Below, piece by piece: positions 26,036-35,320 of a stretch of 64,000 nt of DNA (position 1 is the first letter of the stretch; each line of letters starts with the position of its first letter). The position numbers and the translations under genes are program-made. A model generated the notes under the pieces. It had not been told where the DNA came from, did no database searches, and was given only the letters and a program-made list of their open reading frames with translations. Origin of the DNA: Immundisolibacter sp049322795 (GTDB lineage: Bacteria > Pseudomonadota > Gammaproteobacteria > Immundisolibacterales > Immundisolibacteraceae); the NCBI GenBank assembly GCA_049322795.1, contig JBMOQH010000014.1, positions 124,001 to 188,000 of the forward strand, written 5' to 3'.

Positions 26036-26653
26036 ATGCAGCGTTTTCATCTGCACCCCGACAACCCGCAGCAGCGCCTGCTCGCCAAGGCCGCCGACGC
26101 CATCGCCCGCGGCGCCGTGGTGGCTTGCCCTACCGACTGCAGCTACGTGCTGCTGTGCGAGCCGACCGACAAGGCGGCCGTGGAACGCATTCGCACGCTG
26201 CGCCAGCTGGACGACAACCACCCGCTGACGCTGCTGTGTCGCGATCTGTCGCAGGTGTCGAGCTACGCCACGCTCGGCACCACCGAGCACCGCCTGCTGC
26301 GCGCCAGCACGCCGGGGCCGTACACCTTCGTGCTGCCGGCGACGCGCGAGGTACCCAAGCGCCTGCAGGATCGCCGCCGCGCGGTCGGCATCCGCATCTG
26401 CGACCACACCGTGCCGCAGGGCCTGCTGGCGCTGCGCGAGGCGCCGCTGCTGTCGAGCACCCTGCAACTGCCGGGCGAGGACTTTCCGCTGCTGGAACCG
26501 GACGACATCGAGGCGCGCCTTGGCAAACGCATCGATCTGTTGCTCGACGCCGGCGCGGGCGACTGGCAGGTCAGTACGGTGGTGGCGTTCGAGGATGGGC
26601 TGCCGAACGTGGTGCGGCCGGGCAAGGGCGATCTGGCCCGCGTCGGCGGCTAA
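26036..26653 (+). CDS. yciO: YciO family protein (YrdC/Sua5-like)
   Basis: A 205-residue protein collinear with E. coli YciO (206 residues): HPDNPQQRL at the start, PTDCSYVL, RQLDDNHPLTLLCRDL, STPGPYTFVLPAT, LSSTLQLPG and VRPGKGD near the end. It belongs to the threonylcarbamoyl-AMP synthase superfamily, but YciO itself is only weakly active in t6A synthesis, so its cellular role is uncertain. It is divergent from yciB-bolA across 110 bp. Confidence 0.92.
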   Translation: MQRFHLHPDNPQQRLLAKAADAIARGAVVACPTDCSYVLLCEPTDKAAVERIRTLRQLDDNHPLTLLCRDLSQVSSYATLGTTEHRLLRASTPGPYTFVLPATREVPKRLQDRRRAVGIRICDHTVPQGLLALREAPLLSSTLQLPGEDFPLLEPDDIEARLGKRIDLLLDAGAGDWQVSTVVAFEDGLPNVVRPGKGDLARVGG

Positions 26654-26759
26654 ATGCAGCGTCCATGCCTGTGGTCAGGACGATGGGCGCACCCCAGGCT
26701 GCGGTGCCCCTTGGCCCCAGCGCCCGGGGACCAAACCGCACGCACTCGGGGATGATCGC

Positions 26760-27776
26760 CTAAGCCTTGTAGTACTCGCGGTACCAGTCGACGAAGCGGC
26801 GCACGCCGACTTCAACCGGGGTGGTCGGCCGGTAGCCAACATCGGCGCCCAGACCATCGATGTCGGCGCTGGTTTCCGGCACGTCGCCCAACTGCATCGG
26901 CAGCAGGTTCTTGACGGCCTTCCGGCCGAGACAGTCCTCGAGCACCTCGATGTAGCGCATCAGCTCCACCGGGCGGTTGTTGCCGATGTTGTAGACGCGA
27001 AACGGCGCGGTGCTGGTGGCCGGATCCGGCCGGTGGCCATCCCAGGCCGGATTGGGCGCCGCCACGCGCGCGGTAACGCGCACCACGCCCTCGACGATGT
27101 CGTCGATGTAGGTGAAATCGCGCCGGTGGTGGCCGGCGTTGAACACGTCGATCGGCTCGCCCGCGAGGATGGCGCGGGTAAACAGGAACAGCGCCATGTC
27201 CGGCCGGCCCCACGGCCCGTAGACGGTGAAAAAGCGCAGCCCGCTGACCGGCAGCTGGTACAGGTGCGCGTAGCAATGAGCCATCAGCTCGTTGGAGCGC
27301 TTGGTGGCCGCGTACAGGCTCAGCGGATGGTCAGCAAGGTCGTGCTCGGAAAAGGGCAGCTTGGTGTTGGCGCCGTAGACCGAACTGCTGGAGGCATACA
27401 CCAGGTGCTCGACCGCGTGGTGGCGGCAGCCCTCCAGGATGTTCATGAAGCCGACCAGGTTCGAGTCGACGTAGGCGTGGGGATGGGTGAGCGAGTAACG
27501 CACGCCAGCCTGCGCGGCCAAATGGATGACCCGCTGCGGGCGCGTGTCGGCGAACAGGCGTTCCATCGCGCCGCGATCCTGCAGGCTGACGCGCGCCTCG
27601 GTAAAACCGGCGCGCGGCGTCAGGCGCGCCAGGCGCGCCAGCTTGAGGTTCACGTCGTAGTAGTCGTTGACCTCGTCGAGACCAATGACTTCGTGGCCCT
27701 GGTCGAGCAGACGGTGCGCCACGGTCGAGCCGATGAAACCGGCCGTGCCGGTGACCAGTATCCGCATCGGTTCCAT
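26760..27776 (-). CDS. NAD-dependent epimerase, UDP-glucuronate 4-epimerase type
   Basis: A 338-residue extended SDR sugar-nucleotide epimerase. It shows the NAD motif TGTAGFIGSTVAHRLL, the segment LDEVNDYYDVNLK that is typical of UDP-glucuronate/galacturonate epimerases (CapI/WbnF type), and the catalytic YAATK preceded by ASSSSVYG. The ATG at 27776 has AAGG upstream; an ATG at 27767 is an alternative. It is the second gene after a UDP-sugar dehydrogenase, 17 bp apart, so both feed uronic-acid-type sugars into a capsule, exopolysaccharide or O-antigen. No glycosyltransferases are within the window. Confidence 0.88.
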   Translation of the reverse strand: MEPMRILVTGTAGFIGSTVAHRLLDQGHEVIGLDEVNDYYDVNLKLARLARLTPRAGFTEARVSLQDRGAMERLFADTRPQRVIHLAAQAGVRYSLTHPHAYVDSNLVGFMNILEGCRHHAVEHLVYASSSSVYGANTKLPFSEHDLADHPLSLYAATKRSNELMAHCYAHLYQLPVSGLRFFTVYGPWGRPDMALFLFTRAILAGEPIDVFNAGHHRRDFTYIDDIVEGVVRVTARVAAPNPAWDGHRPDPATSTAPFRVYNIGNNRPVELMRYIEVLEDCLGRKAVKNLLPMQLGDVPETSADIDGLGADVGYRPTTPVEVGVRRFVDWYREYYKA

Positions 27777-27793
27777 CTGAAATTGACCTTCGC

Positions 27794-29062
27794 TCACAGC
27801 CGCTCGTCCACCTGGTCGCGCGGCAACACGGATTTGATGTCGTACACCACCGCCTGCGGTGCCTTGAAGGCCGCCAGCTGGTCGGCGCCCAGGGCCGCGA
27901 ACTGCCGGTGCGCCACGGCCAGGATCACTGCGCTGTAGGCATTGGCCTGCGGCTGCGCGCACAGCTCGATGCCGTACTCGTGCCGGCACACGGCCGCATC
28001 GGCCCACGGGTCGTGGACGTCCACGGTCATGCCGAAGTCCTCGAGCTCGCGCACCACGTCCACCACGCGCGTGTTGCGCACGTCCGGGCAGTTCTCCTTG
28101 AAGGTAACGCCCAGCACCAGCGCGCGGGCGCCGGCCACCGGCAGACGCCGGCGCACCAGCAGGCGCGCCACCCGGTCGGCCACATAGCGGCCCATGCCGT
28201 CGTTGATGCGCCGCCCGGCCAGGATCACCTCCGGGTGGTAGCCGATCTCCTGCGCCTTGTGCGTCAGATAATACGGATCGACCCCGATGCAGTGCCCGCC
28301 GACCAGACCCGGGCGAAACGGCAGGAAATTCCACTTGGTGCCAGCCGCTTCCAGCACTTCGGTGGTATCGATGCCCAGGCGATTGAAGATCAGCGCCAGC
28401 TCGTTGACCAGCGCGATATTGAGATCGCGCTGGGTGTTCTCGATCACCTTGGCGGCCTCGGCCACGCGGATGCTGCTGGCGCGGTGGGTGTTGGTGATGG
28501 TGGCGTAGAGCGCGTCGACGTAGGCCGCCGCTTCGGGGGTGGAGCCGGAAGTGATCTTGGTGACTGTCTCGAGGCGATGCTCGCGATCGCCGGGGTTGAT
28601 GCGCTCGGGGCTGTAGCCGACGAAGAAGTCGCGGTTCAGTGCGAGGCCCGACTCGCGCTCCAGCACCGGCGCGCAGACTTCCTCGGTGGCGCCGGGGTAG
28701 ACGGTCGATTCGTAGATCACCACGTCGCCGCGCTTGAGCACCTTGCCGAGCGTGCGACTCGCCGCCAGCAGCGGCGAGAAATCGGGCCGCTTGTGGGCGT
28801 CGACCGGCGTCGGCACGGTAACGATGTAGGTGTTGCAGGCGGCCAGATCACCCAGCTCGCTCGACACCCGCAGCGCGCTCGCCGCCAGCGCCTCGGCGCT
28901 CACCTCGCCGGTGGCATCGTGCCCCCGGCCAAGCGCGGCGACACGCTGCGCGTCGATGTCGAAACCCAGCGTCGGCATGCGCCCGGCGAGCGCAACCGCC
29001 AGCGGCAATCCGACGTAGCCCAGCCCGATGACCGCCACGTGCGCCTGCGCGGGCGTCAGCAT
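27794..29062 (-). CDS. Nucleotide-sugar 6-dehydrogenase (TviB/WbpO type)
   Basis: A 422-residue UDP-glucose/GDP-mannose dehydrogenase family enzyme that oxidises C6 of a UDP-sugar to the acid. The NAD motif is VIGLGYVGLPLA, the active-site region ends with GGHCIGVDPYYL with the catalytic cysteine, and the C-terminal domain has GVTFKENCPDVRNT. Segments ESTVYPGATEEVC and YSPERINPGD fit the UDP-N-acetylhexosamine group (WbpO, TviB) better than Ugd. GAGGGGG precedes the ATG. It is upstream of and probably co-transcribed with the epimerase, as in Vi-antigen-like pathways. Confidence 0.9.
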   Translation of the reverse strand: MLTPAQAHVAVIGLGYVGLPLAVALAGRMPTLGFDIDAQRVAALGRGHDATGEVSAEALAASALRVSSELGDLAACNTYIVTVPTPVDAHKRPDFSPLLAASRTLGKVLKRGDVVIYESTVYPGATEEVCAPVLERESGLALNRDFFVGYSPERINPGDREHRLETVTKITSGSTPEAAAYVDALYATITNTHRASSIRVAEAAKVIENTQRDLNIALVNELALIFNRLGIDTTEVLEAAGTKWNFLPFRPGLVGGHCIGVDPYYLTHKAQEIGYHPEVILAGRRINDGMGRYVADRVARLLVRRRLPVAGARALVLGVTFKENCPDVRNTRVVDVVRELEDFGMTVDVHDPWADAAVCRHEYGIELCAQPQANAYSAVILAVAHRQFAALGADQLAAFKAPQAVVYDIKSVLPRDQVDERL

Positions 29063-29245
29063 GGGCACCCCCTCGAAGCCGGCCGTGACACGTTGGAATG
29101 CATCCGATCCCTCCCGCAAGTCGATCCTGGAAGGGTAAACGGTCGCTTTGGCGTGTGCTTTACAGGCAGTGGTGACCAGGCGAAGGCCCGCGCGGCTGCC
29201 GACACCCTTACCCGGATAGAACGAATTTCGAACGTGAGTCGCAAC

Positions 29246-29322
29246 TGGTCGGGGTGAGAGGATTCGAACCTCCGGCCCCCGCCTCCCGAAGACGGTGCTC
29301 TACCAAGCTGAGCTACACCCCG
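29246..29322 (-). tRNA. tRNA-Pro (anticodon CGG)
   Basis: Read on the minus strand, the 77-nt gene folds into a cloverleaf. The acceptor stem is CGGGGTG / CACCCCG, the D arm GCTC...GAGC, and the anticodon stem CCGTC / GGCGG around the loop TTCGGGA, giving anticodon CGG. The T arm has the loop TTCGAAT. The 3' CCA is encoded (29246-29248). It decodes CCG, a frequent proline codon in such a GC-rich genome. Confidence 0.97.
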
Positions 29323-29390
29323 ATTGCGACATTCAGACACACCGCACGCGAACCGCGCGGATCAGTACCGCCGCAAAGCGGCACTGAATC

Positions 29391-30368
29391 TCAAAAATCC
29401 CGGGAAACCGCAAACCTGGCCAAGCCCTGCAGGGCGGCCCGCGCCGGCGACTCCGGCAGCCCGGACAGGGCCGCCTCAGCGCGCTCGGCATGGGTCTGCG
29501 CGAGCCCGGCAGTGTACGCGATGGCCCCGGTCGATTCAATCACGGCCAGCACAGCGGCAAAGTCGGGCTCGCCGTCGGCCTGCATCGCTGCCCGCAAAGT
29601 GGCCGCCTGCTGCGGTTCAGCCTGCTGCAGGGCGTAGGCCAACGGCAAGGTCGGGCTGCCTTCGGCCAGATCGTCGCCCAGGTTCTTGCCGGTGCGCGCC
29701 ACGTCGCCGCGGTAGTCGAGCAGATCATCCGCCAGCTGGTAGGCCAGCCCGAAGTGCAGGCCGTAGTCGCCGAGCGCCTGCTGCACCGCCGTGTCCTGCC
29801 CGGCCAGCAGGGCGCCGCAACGCGCCGCCGCCTCGAACAGGGTGGCGGTCTTGTTGCGAGCGATGGCCAGACACTGCGCGGGGGTGGCGTCGACGTTGCG
29901 GCGGTTCAGGTATTGCTGCACCTCGCCTTCGGAGATCTGGTTGGTGGCGGTGGCCAGCACGTCCATCACCGCCGGCGAACCCAGCTCCACCATCATCTCG
30001 AACGAGCGTGAGTAGAGAAAATCGCCGACCAGCACGCTGAGCCCGTTGCCGAAGCGACTGTTGGCGGTCTGCCGCCCGCGGCGCAGGTCGGACTCGTCGA
30101 CCACGTCGTCGTGCAGCAGGGTGGCGGTGTGGATGAACTCGACGATGGCCGCCAGCAGGCAGTGCTGGTCACCTGCATAGCCGCATGCGCGCGCCGCCAG
30201 CACCGCCATCACCGGCCGCAGACGCTTGCCGCCGCTGTGAATGATGTAGCCGGACAGCTGGTCGATGGTGGCGACCGTGGAATGCAGGCGCTGCTCGATG
30301 AGCGTGTTGACGGCCACCATGTCGGTGGCGGCCGGCTCGAGTAGCTCGGCCAATGAGTTGGCAGTCAT
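29391..30368 (-). CDS. ispB: Octaprenyl diphosphate synthase (trans-polyprenyl synthase)
   Basis: A 325-residue enzyme that builds the isoprenoid tail of ubiquinone from farnesyl diphosphate. The first aspartate-rich motif is LLHDDVVDESD, the second is QLADDLLDYRGD, and GGKRLRP is the diphosphate-binding site. Length and position, divergent from rplU-rpmA, are as in E. coli. No clear Shine-Dalgarno precedes the ATG. The exact tail length cannot be read from sequence alone. Confidence 0.94.
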   Translation of the reverse strand: MTANSLAELLEPAATDMVAVNTLIEQRLHSTVATIDQLSGYIIHSGGKRLRPVMAVLAARACGYAGDQHCLLAAIVEFIHTATLLHDDVVDESDLRRGRQTANSRFGNGLSVLVGDFLYSRSFEMMVELGSPAVMDVLATATNQISEGEVQQYLNRRNVDATPAQCLAIARNKTATLFEAAARCGALLAGQDTAVQQALGDYGLHFGLAYQLADDLLDYRGDVARTGKNLGDDLAEGSPTLPLAYALQQAEPQQAATLRAAMQADGEPDFAAVLAVIESTGAIAYTAGLAQTHAERAEAALSGLPESPARAALQGLARFAVSRDF

Positions 30369-30438
30369 GCGCACGCTTGGGACGGGAGCTGCGAAGCCGG
30401 CGGATGCTAGGTTTTGGTGCCGGCGAGTGTCAAGCCAT

Positions 30439-30468
30439 TTGACCCTGCCCACGCCACAGACCTAGAAT
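30439..30468 (+). promoter_or_regulatory. Sigma-70-type promoter for rplU-rpmA
   Basis: A -35 box TTGACC (30439-30444) and a -10 box TAGAAT (30463-30468) are 18 bases apart, about 60 bases before the rplU start. This is one of the best promoter matches in the window and fits a highly expressed ribosomal operon. Confidence 0.65.
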
Positions 30469-30530
30469 TCACACCCTTTTTTCCGCCGGGCGAATGCTCC
30501 CGCGCGGCAGGTCTGGTCACGGGGAAGTCC

Positions 30531-30845
30531 ATGTTTGCGGTAATCGAAACCGGCGGCAAGCAATATCGCGTCGCGCAGGGTCAGGTGCTCAAGGTCGAGA
30601 AGCTCGATGGCGCCGTCGGCGACACTCTCACCTTCGACCGCGTGCTGATGGTCGGCGCGGGCGCCGACGTCAAGGTCGGCCGCCCCTACGTCGAGGGCGC
30701 CACTGTCACTGCGGAGCTGCGCGCGCTGGGCCGGCACCCGAAAATCCGCATCATCAAGTTCCGCCGGCGCAAGCACCATCAAAAGCAGATGGGCCACCGC
30801 CAGCACTACGTCGAAATCGCCATCACCGGCATCGGCGCCGCGTAA
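30531..30845 (+). CDS. rplU: 50S ribosomal protein L21
   Basis: A 104-residue ribosomal protein with the family start MFAVIETGGKQYRV and the C-terminal signature RRRKHHQKQMGHRQ. The size matches E. coli L21 (103). GGGGAAG lies before the ATG. It is the first gene of rplU-rpmA-obgE, in the usual order. Confidence 0.98.
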   Translation: MFAVIETGGKQYRVAQGQVLKVEKLDGAVGDTLTFDRVLMVGAGADVKVGRPYVEGATVTAELRALGRHPKIRIIKFRRRKHHQKQMGHRQHYVEIAITGIGAA

Positions 30846-30869
30846 CACGGCTTCAAGGAGCAAGCAGTC

Positions 30870-31130
30870 ATGGCACACAAAAAAGCCGCAGGCAGTTCCC
30901 GCAACGGCCGCGATTCCGTTTCCAAGCGCCTGGGCGTGAAGCGCTTCGGCGGTGAGCACGTGCTGGCCGGCAACATCATCGTTCGCCAGCGCGGTACCGA
31001 GTTCCATCCGGGCGAAAACGTCGGCCTCGGCCGCGATCACACGCTGTTCGCGCTGGTCGAGGGTCGCGTGCGCTTTCGGGTCGGCGGCGCCAAGAACCGC
31101 CGTTTCGTCAGCATCGAGCCGCTGGCCTGA
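30870..31130 (+). CDS. rpmA: 50S ribosomal protein L27
   Basis: An 86-residue protein that reaches the peptidyl transferase centre. It shows the N-terminal MAHKKAAGSSRNGRDS and the signature GNIIVRQRGT. There is no N-terminal cleavable extension of the Firmicutes kind. AGGAG precedes the ATG. Confidence 0.98.
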   Translation: MAHKKAAGSSRNGRDSVSKRLGVKRFGGEHVLAGNIIVRQRGTEFHPGENVGLGRDHTLFALVEGRVRFRVGGAKNRRFVSIEPLA

Positions 31131-31151
31131 GTCACGGACCCGGCTAGCGCC

Positions 31152-31175
31152 AAAGCCCCGCTCCGGCGGGGCTTT
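31152..31175 (+). terminator. Rho-independent terminator after rpmA
   Basis: A perfect 10-bp stem AAAGCCCCGC / GCGGGGCTTT with loop TCCG is followed by GTGTTT. It lies 21 bases past the rpmA stop and just before obgE, so it may reduce expression of the downstream GTPase relative to the ribosomal proteins. Confidence 0.85.
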
Positions 31176-31195
31176 GTGTTTATAGCGCCGTCATC

Positions 31196-32221
31196 ATGCG
31201 TTTCGTCGACGAAGCCACCATCACCGTTGCCGGCGGCAAGGGCGGCAACGGCTGCATGGCGTTCCGGCGCGAAAAATACATTCCCTTCGGCGGGCCGGAC
31301 GGCGGTGACGGCGGCGACGGCGGCAGCGTCTACCTCGTCGCCGACGAGGGCCTGAACACCCTGAGCGACTTTCGCTATCAGCGCGAGTTCCGCGCCGAGA
31401 GCGGCCAGCCCGGCGCCGGCAGCAACCGCACCGGCCGGGCCGGTGCCGACTGCGAGATCAAGGTGCCAGTCGGCACCGTGGTGCGGGACGCCGACACCGG
31501 CGAGCAGATCGGCGACCTGACCCGCCACGGCGAGCGCCTGAAGGTCGCCGCCGGCGGCTTTCACGGCCTCGGCAACACCCGCTACAAGAGCAGCATCAAC
31601 CGTGCTCCGCGCCAGACCAGTCCCGGCAAGCCCGGCGATCTGCGGCGCCTCGCGCTCGAGCTGCGCCTGCTGGCCGATGTCGGTCTGCTGGGCGCCCCGA
31701 ACGCCGGCAAATCGACGCTGCTGACGGCCATCTCGGAAGCCCGGCCCAAAGTGGCCGACTACCCGTTCACGACGCTCAACCCGGAACTCGGCGTGGTCGA
31801 GGTCAACCGCCTGCACCGCTTTGTGATGGCGGACATCCCGGGCCTGATCGAGGGCTCGGCCGCCGGCGCCGGGCTCGGCACGCAGTTCCTGCGACACCTG
31901 TCCCGCACACGCCTGCTGCTGCACGTGCTCGACCTCGCGCCCGCCGACCCGGCCAGCAAGCCGGCCGACGAGGCGCGCAAGATCGTCGCCGAACTCGAAG
32001 CCTTCGACCCCGATCTCGCCGCCCTGCCCCGCTGGCTGGTCCTGAACAAGGCCGATCTGCTGCCGCCGGAAGAGGCCGCCGCGCGTGCCAAGGAAGTCGC
32101 CCGCAAGCTGCGCTGGAAAGGGCCGCTGTTCGTCATCTCGGCGGCCACCGGCCAGGGCTGTCAGGCGCTGTGCGAGGCGGTGTTGCAGCACCTGCAACAG
32201 GAATCCGAGGCCTCGACGTGA
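31196..32221 (+). CDS. obgE: GTPase Obg/CgtA
   Basis: A 341-residue essential GTPase involved in late 50S assembly and stress control. The glycine-rich Obg fold fills residues 1-158 (for example GGKGGNGC and GGPDGGDGGDGG). The G domain follows with GAPNAGKST (166-174), DIPGLIEG and NKAD. The C terminus is short compared with E. coli (390 residues), lacking the acidic tail. The gene follows rpmA as usual. proB starts in its stop codon. Confidence 0.96.
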   Translation: MRFVDEATITVAGGKGGNGCMAFRREKYIPFGGPDGGDGGDGGSVYLVADEGLNTLSDFRYQREFRAESGQPGAGSNRTGRAGADCEIKVPVGTVVRDADTGEQIGDLTRHGERLKVAAGGFHGLGNTRYKSSINRAPRQTSPGKPGDLRRLALELRLLADVGLLGAPNAGKSTLLTAISEARPKVADYPFTTLNPELGVVEVNRLHRFVMADIPGLIEGSAAGAGLGTQFLRHLSRTRLLLHVLDLAPADPASKPADEARKIVAELEAFDPDLAALPRWLVLNKADLLPPEEAAARAKEVARKLRWKGPLFVISAATGQGCQALCEAVLQHLQQESEAST

Positions 32222-33336
32222 ACCGCGCGTCGTTTGCCGGCAGCGGGCGCTGGGTGGTCAAGATCGGCAGCGCGCTGCTCACCGCCGGCGGCGCCGGTCT
32301 CGACACGCAGGCCATCGCCGCCTGGGTGGCGCAGCTCGCGGCCCTGCGCGCGCAGGGCCGCCAGGTGGTGGTGGTGTCCTCGGGGGCCGTCGCCGAGGGC
32401 ATGCGCCGCCTCGGCTGGCAGGCCCGCCCGGACGCCATCCACGACCTGCAGGCCGCCGCCGCGGTCGGCCAGATGGGCCTGGTGCAGGCCTGGGAGAGCT
32501 GCTTTCAGGCCCACGGCGTGCACACCGCGCAGGTACTGCTGACGCACGAGGACCTCGCGGACCGCCGCCGCTACCTGAATGCGCGCAGCGCCCTGCGCAC
32601 GTTGCTCGATCTTGGCGTGGTGCCGATCATCAACGAGAACGATACGGTCGCCTGCGACGAACTGCGCTTTGGCGACAACGACACCCTGGGCGGCCTGGTG
32701 GCCAACCTGATCGAGGCCAAGCTGCTGGTGCTGCTGACCGACCGCGACGCCATGTACGAGGCCGACCCAGCTCTTGACCCGCAGGCCGGTCGCCTGGCGA
32801 CCGCGCACGCCGCCGATCCGGCGCTGGACGCCATGGCCGGCACCGGCGGTCGGCTCGGTCGCGGCGGCATGCAGACCAAGCTGCGCGCGGCGCGCCTGGC
32901 GGCGCGGTCCGGCGCCGCCACCTGGATCGTCGGGGGCAGCATCGAGGAGGTGCTGGTCAAGCTCGCCGCCGGCGCCGACATAGGCACCCTGCTATTGCCC
33001 GAACAAGAGCCGTTGCAGGCACGCAAGCTGTGGCTGGCCGGCAACCTGCACGTGCGCGGAAAATTGGTCATCGATGCGGGCGCCGAACACGTACTTCGCC
33101 AGGCCGGACGAAGCCTGCTGGCGGTCGGCGTGACAACGGTCGAAGGCGATTTCCGGCGCGGCGACCTGGTCGCCATCGCAGGCGCGGACGGGCGCGAGAT
33201 CGCGCGCGGTCTGTGCAACTACAGCGCCGACGAGACGCGGCGTATCAAGGGCCTGGCAAGCAGCCGATTTGCCGAGGTGCTCGGCTATGTCGACGAGGAG
33301 GAACTGATCCACCGCGACAACCTGGTACTGCTGTGA
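32218..33336 (+). CDS. proB: Glutamate 5-kinase
   Basis: A 372-residue kinase for the first step of proline synthesis. The GTG start at 32218 overlaps the obgE stop (GTGA), giving the family length. The amino-acid kinase domain shows WVVKIGSALLT, VSSGAVAEG and INENDTVA. A C-terminal PUA domain (from about residue 280) is present, as in E. coli. obgE-proB is a common order in gamma- and betaproteobacteria; proA is not adjacent. Confidence 0.95.
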   Translation: MNRASFAGSGRWVVKIGSALLTAGGAGLDTQAIAAWVAQLAALRAQGRQVVVVSSGAVAEGMRRLGWQARPDAIHDLQAAAAVGQMGLVQAWESCFQAHGVHTAQVLLTHEDLADRRRYLNARSALRTLLDLGVVPIINENDTVACDELRFGDNDTLGGLVANLIEAKLLVLLTDRDAMYEADPALDPQAGRLATAHAADPALDAMAGTGGRLGRGGMQTKLRAARLAARSGAATWIVGGSIEEVLVKLAAGADIGTLLLPEQEPLQARKLWLAGNLHVRGKLVIDAGAEHVLRQAGRSLLAVGVTTVEGDFRRGDLVAIAGADGREIARGLCNYSADETRRIKGLASSRFAEVLGYVDEEELIHRDNLVLL

Positions 33337-33363
33337 CGGGCAGTCAAACCCGTCCCGCCAAAA

Positions 33364-33394
33364 CAGAAAAAGCCCGATCCGGGCTTTTTCTGTC
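33364..33394. terminator. Bidirectional terminator between proB and rpsT
   Basis: A perfect 14-bp stem, ACAGAAAAAGCCCG and its complement, encloses the loop ATC. The A and T runs in the arms give a terminator on both strands. It lies between the converging ends of proB and rpsT. Confidence 0.88.
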
Positions 33395-33425
33395 TGTTGG
33401 CACGCGCGCCGCGGCGCGCGGCGTG

Positions 33426-33698
33426 TCAGGCGGCCTGGCGCAGCGCGAAGATGCGCTTGTTCAGGCGGCTCTTGTGGCGGGCGGCCTTGTTCTTGTGAAT
33501 CAGGCCACGGGCGGCCATGCGGTCCAGCAGCGGCACGGCGGCGCGGTAGCTGGTGCTGGCGGTGTCGGCGTCACCGGCGCGAATGGCCGCCAGCACGCGC
33601 TTGACGGCAGTACGCAGCGCCGAGCGACGGCTGGCGTTGTGGGCGCGGCGGTCGTCGTTCTGACGGGCGCGCTTGATGGCTTGCGGGCTGTTGGCCAC
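33426..33698 (-). CDS. rpsT: 30S ribosomal protein S20
   Basis: A 90-residue basic protein with the family start ANSPQAIKRARQ and the helix KNKAARHKSRLNKRI near the C terminus. The start is a GTG at 33698 with AGGT upstream. Non-ATG starts are known for rpsT (UUG in E. coli), where they belong to its translational autoregulation. It is divergent from murJ, the standard arrangement. Confidence 0.97.
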   Translation of the reverse strand: MANSPQAIKRARQNDDRRAHNASRRSALRTAVKRVLAAIRAGDADTASTSYRAAVPLLDRMAARGLIHKNKAARHKSRLNKRIFALRQAA

Positions 33699-33796
33699 GG
33701 CGAAATACCTGCATCGAAAACCAAAAAAAGGCCGCGAATCATGCGCATCGACGCCGGGTTTGTCAACCCGAAAAAGCACCCCCAGGCCGCCTGAGC

Positions 33797-35320
33797 ATGC
33801 TGCGTTCCGCCGCTTCGGTGGGCCTTGCCACCACCACCTCGCGCGTGCTCGGCTATGTGCGCGACACGGTCATCGCCACCAGCTTCGGCGCCGGCCCGGC
33901 GGCCGACGCGTTCTTCGTCGCCTTCCGCATCCCGAACTTCCTGCGCCGCCTGTTTGCCGAGGGCGCGTTCTCGCAGGCCTTCGTGCCGGTGCTGTCCGAG
34001 TACCGAACACAGCGCGACGCGGCCGCGGTGCGCGACCTGGTCGCCCATACGCTCGGCACGCTGGGCGCGGTGCTGCTGCTGGTCACGGTGCTCGCCGTCA
34101 TCGCCGCGCCGCCGCTGGTGTGGCTGCTGGCGCCGGGCTTCGGCGACGACCCGCAGCGCGCCGAACTCACCGCCACGCTGCTGCGGATCACCTTCTTCTA
34201 TCTGCCGCTGGTGTCGCTCGCGGCGGCAGTCGGTGGCGTGCTCAACACCTTCGGGCGCTACTTCGCGCCGGCCTTGACGCCGCTGTTCCTGAACCTCGCC
34301 ATGATCGGCGCCGCCGTGTGGCTGGCCCCGCGACTCGACGTGCCGGTAGTGGCGCTCGCCATCGGCGTCGTGATCGGCGGGCTGGCGCAGCTGCTGTGGC
34401 AACTGCCGACGCTCGCCGCCACCGGCAACCTGGTGCGCCCGCGGCTCGGCTTCTCGCACCCCGGCGTGCGACGCATCCTGAAATTGATGGGGCCCGGCGT
34501 GTTCGGCTCGTCGGTCGCGCAGATCAACCTGATGTTCGACACCGTGGTGGCGTCGTTCCTGGTCACCGGCAGCGTGTCCTGGCTGTACTACGCCGACCGC
34601 CTGATGGAGTTCCCGCTCGGCGTGCTCGCGATTGCCTTCGCCACGGTGATCCTGCCGCGACTGTCGCGCCAGCACGCCGGGGGGGATGGCGAGGCCTTCT
34701 CGCGCACGCTCGACTGGGGTCTGCGCTGGGTGCTGCTGGTCGGCGCGCCGGCGGCGGCGGGATTGTTCATGCTGGCCGGGCCGCTGCTCGGCACGCTGTT
34801 CAACTACGGCGCCTTCGACGCGCATTCCGTGCACATGGCGCGCCTGGCGCTGTGGGCCTTCGCGCCGGGATTGCTGGCGTTCATGGCCATCAAGGTGCTG
34901 GCGCCCGGCTATTACGCCCGCCAGGACACACGCACGCCGGTGCGCATCGGCGTCATCGCCATGCTGACCAACATGGGCTTCACGCTGCTTCTGGTGTGGC
35001 CCTTCAAGCACGCGGGGCTGGCCCTGTCCACCAGCTTGGCCGCGTACCTCAACGCGTTATTATTGCTGCGCGGTTTGCGGCACAGCGGCGTGTATCGACC
35101 GCAGCCCGGCTGGGCGCTGTTCGTGCTGCGCGTGGCGTTTGCCACGCTCGCCATGGCGGTGCTGCTGTGGCTGGGGGCGGGCCCGCTCGATGCCTGGCTC
35201 GCGCTCGGCGCCGGCGATCGCGTAATGCGACTCGGACTTTGGGTCGTCGGCGGGGCTGTTTGCTATGGCGGAATGCTGCTGCTGTTGCGGCTGCCGCTGA
35301 CCGCGCTGCGCCACCCGTGA
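33797..35320 (+). CDS. murJ: Lipid II flippase MurJ
   Basis: A 507-residue inner-membrane protein of the MOP superfamily that flips lipid II to the periplasm. It has about fourteen hydrophobic segments. The start SRVLGYVRDTVIATSFGAG and the motif RIPNFLRRLFAEGAFSQAF, with the arginines needed for flipping, are conserved. It stands between rpsT and ribF as in many gammaproteobacteria. Its stop overlaps the start of the DUF2203 gene (TGATG). Confidence 0.96.
   Translation: MLRSAASVGLATTTSRVLGYVRDTVIATSFGAGPAADAFFVAFRIPNFLRRLFAEGAFSQAFVPVLSEYRTQRDAAAVRDLVAHTLGTLGAVLLLVTVLAVIAAPPLVWLLAPGFGDDPQRAELTATLLRITFFYLPLVSLAAAVGGVLNTFGRYFAPALTPLFLNLAMIGAAVWLAPRLDVPVVALAIGVVIGGLAQLLWQLPTLAATGNLVRPRLGFSHPGVRRILKLMGPGVFGSSVAQINLMFDTVVASFLVTGSVSWLYYADRLMEFPLGVLAIAFATVILPRLSRQHAGGDGEAFSRTLDWGLRWVLLVGAPAAAGLFMLAGPLLGTLFNYGAFDAHSVHMARLALWAFAPGLLAFMAIKVLAPGYYARQDTRTPVRIGVIAMLTNMGFTLLLVWPFKHAGLALSTSLAAYLNALLLLRGLRHSGVYRPQPGWALFVLRVAFATLAMAVLLWLGAGPLDAWLALGAGDRVMRLGLWVVGGAVCYGGMLLLLRLPLTALRHP

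Noticed and set aside
29246..29322. tRNA-Pro as an attachment site of a genomic island with the nucleotide-sugar genes
   Set aside because: No integrase and no repeat of the tRNA 3' end was seen around it.
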